A stretch of DNA of 64,000 nucleotides from SIG437 sp045576235 (GTDB lineage: Bacteria; Bacillota; Clostridia; UBA1381; UBA9506), in assembly GCA_045576235.1 (NCBI GenBank), contig JAZNGA010000033.1, positions 1-64,000 on the forward strand. Reading direction: 5' to 3'. A model generated the notes under the pieces. It had not been told where the DNA came from and did not search any database. It worked only from the letters and a program-made list of their open reading frames with translations. Positions 63,887-64,000 of this stretch are shown piece after piece (the first letter of the stretch is position 1; the number at the start of each line of letters is the position of its first letter). Both the position numbers and the translations under genes were made by a program.

Positions 63887-64000
63887 TGGCATATGACAAA
63901 AATCTTTATTTTCTTGTCCGCGAGGAATATGAAGAAATCAGGAGACACAACGAGCAGGATTTAGAAGAAAGACGAATGAATGTTTTTTCAAAGGTTCCTG
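63886..64000 (+). CDS. DnaC/DnaI-like helicase loader, N-terminal part (runs off the edge)
   Basis: ATG at 63886 overlaps the DnaD stop; GGAGGTGG lies nine bases upstream. 38 residues are visible (MAYDKNLYFLVREEYEEIRR and so on), acidic and helical with no ATPase motif yet. The position after a DnaD gene and the N-terminal style fit the ATP-binding DnaC/DnaI-type loader; the assignment rests mainly on context. Confidence 0.55.
   Translation, partial: MAYDKNLYFLVREEYEEIRRHNEQDLEERRMNVFSKVP

Noticed and set aside
1..64000. CRISPR array, rRNA genes, complete insertion sequence
   Set aside because: No regularly spaced direct repeats with spacers, no rRNA sequence, and no transposase with terminal inverted repeats were seen.

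Overview
The window is low-GC chromosomal DNA from an endospore-forming member of the Firmicutes, most likely an uncultured gut Clostridia. The evidence is the nadK-argR-recN and dgt-dnaG-rpoD gene orders, spoVB next to a 23-residue spoVM, an uninterrupted sigK, strong AGGAGG ribosome-binding sites, TTGACA-17-TATAAT promoters and CCA-encoding tRNA genes. Most of it is ordinary housekeeping. Two stretches are accessory: the left edge (1-2300) and 22.35-28.29 kb.

Layout. 1-2178 (minus): a SIR2-domain protein of at least 726 residues, open at the left edge, resembling the long defence-associated sirtuins. 2.4-9.6 kb: lysS, nadK-argR-recN and a copper ATPase with a second HMA domain at its C-terminus. 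9.66-11.6 kb: rpsB-tsf behind a structured leader. 11.6-15.3 kb: a PHP protein and fucI (minus), a divergent AraC regulator and a 41-residue Asn/Gln-rich peptide. 15.3-22.1 kb: flavodoxin, typA, dgt, dnaG, rpoD. 22.26-28.29 kb: tRNA-Ser(GGA), an integrase tail and the remnant of a giant phage-type polyvalent protein.

28.4-39.9 kb: M55 D-aminopeptidase, a LysR/permease/small-membrane-protein cassette, MATE pump, histidinol phosphatase, exported stalk protein, Gfo/Idh oxidoreductase, Cys-cluster protein, spoVB, spoVM and tRNA-Arg(ACG). 40-51.4 kb: dnaE, aldo-keto reductase, an orphan Na+-pump beta subunit, a second dGTPase-like protein, coaX, phosphodiesterase, UPF0180 protein, cysteine desulfurase, iscU and queT. 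51.5-64 kb: a second LysR/permease cassette, birA, lysA, iron alcohol dehydrogenase, rapZ, a broken GNAT gene, a ceramidase-like hydrolase, sigK, a CDF transporter, rpsO, a DnaD-domain protein and the start of its DnaC/DnaI-like partner.

The most unusual region is 22.8-28.3 kb. One forward frame of 1,827 codons is broken only by a single TAG (26866-26868). It carries two HExxH metallopeptidase-like modules, a duplicated short domain and three tandem repeats of exactly 483 bp. Inside it, always in the same +1 frame, lie six short ORFs (58-74 residues), most with a good Shine-Dalgarno sequence; three sit at the identical offset (286 bp) in the three repeats. By hand count the first two small proteins are about 69% identical, while the long frame over the same bases is only about 30% identical. 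The small ORFs are therefore the conserved coding layer there, and the long protein's Ser/Arg/Gly-rich linkers look like overprinting.
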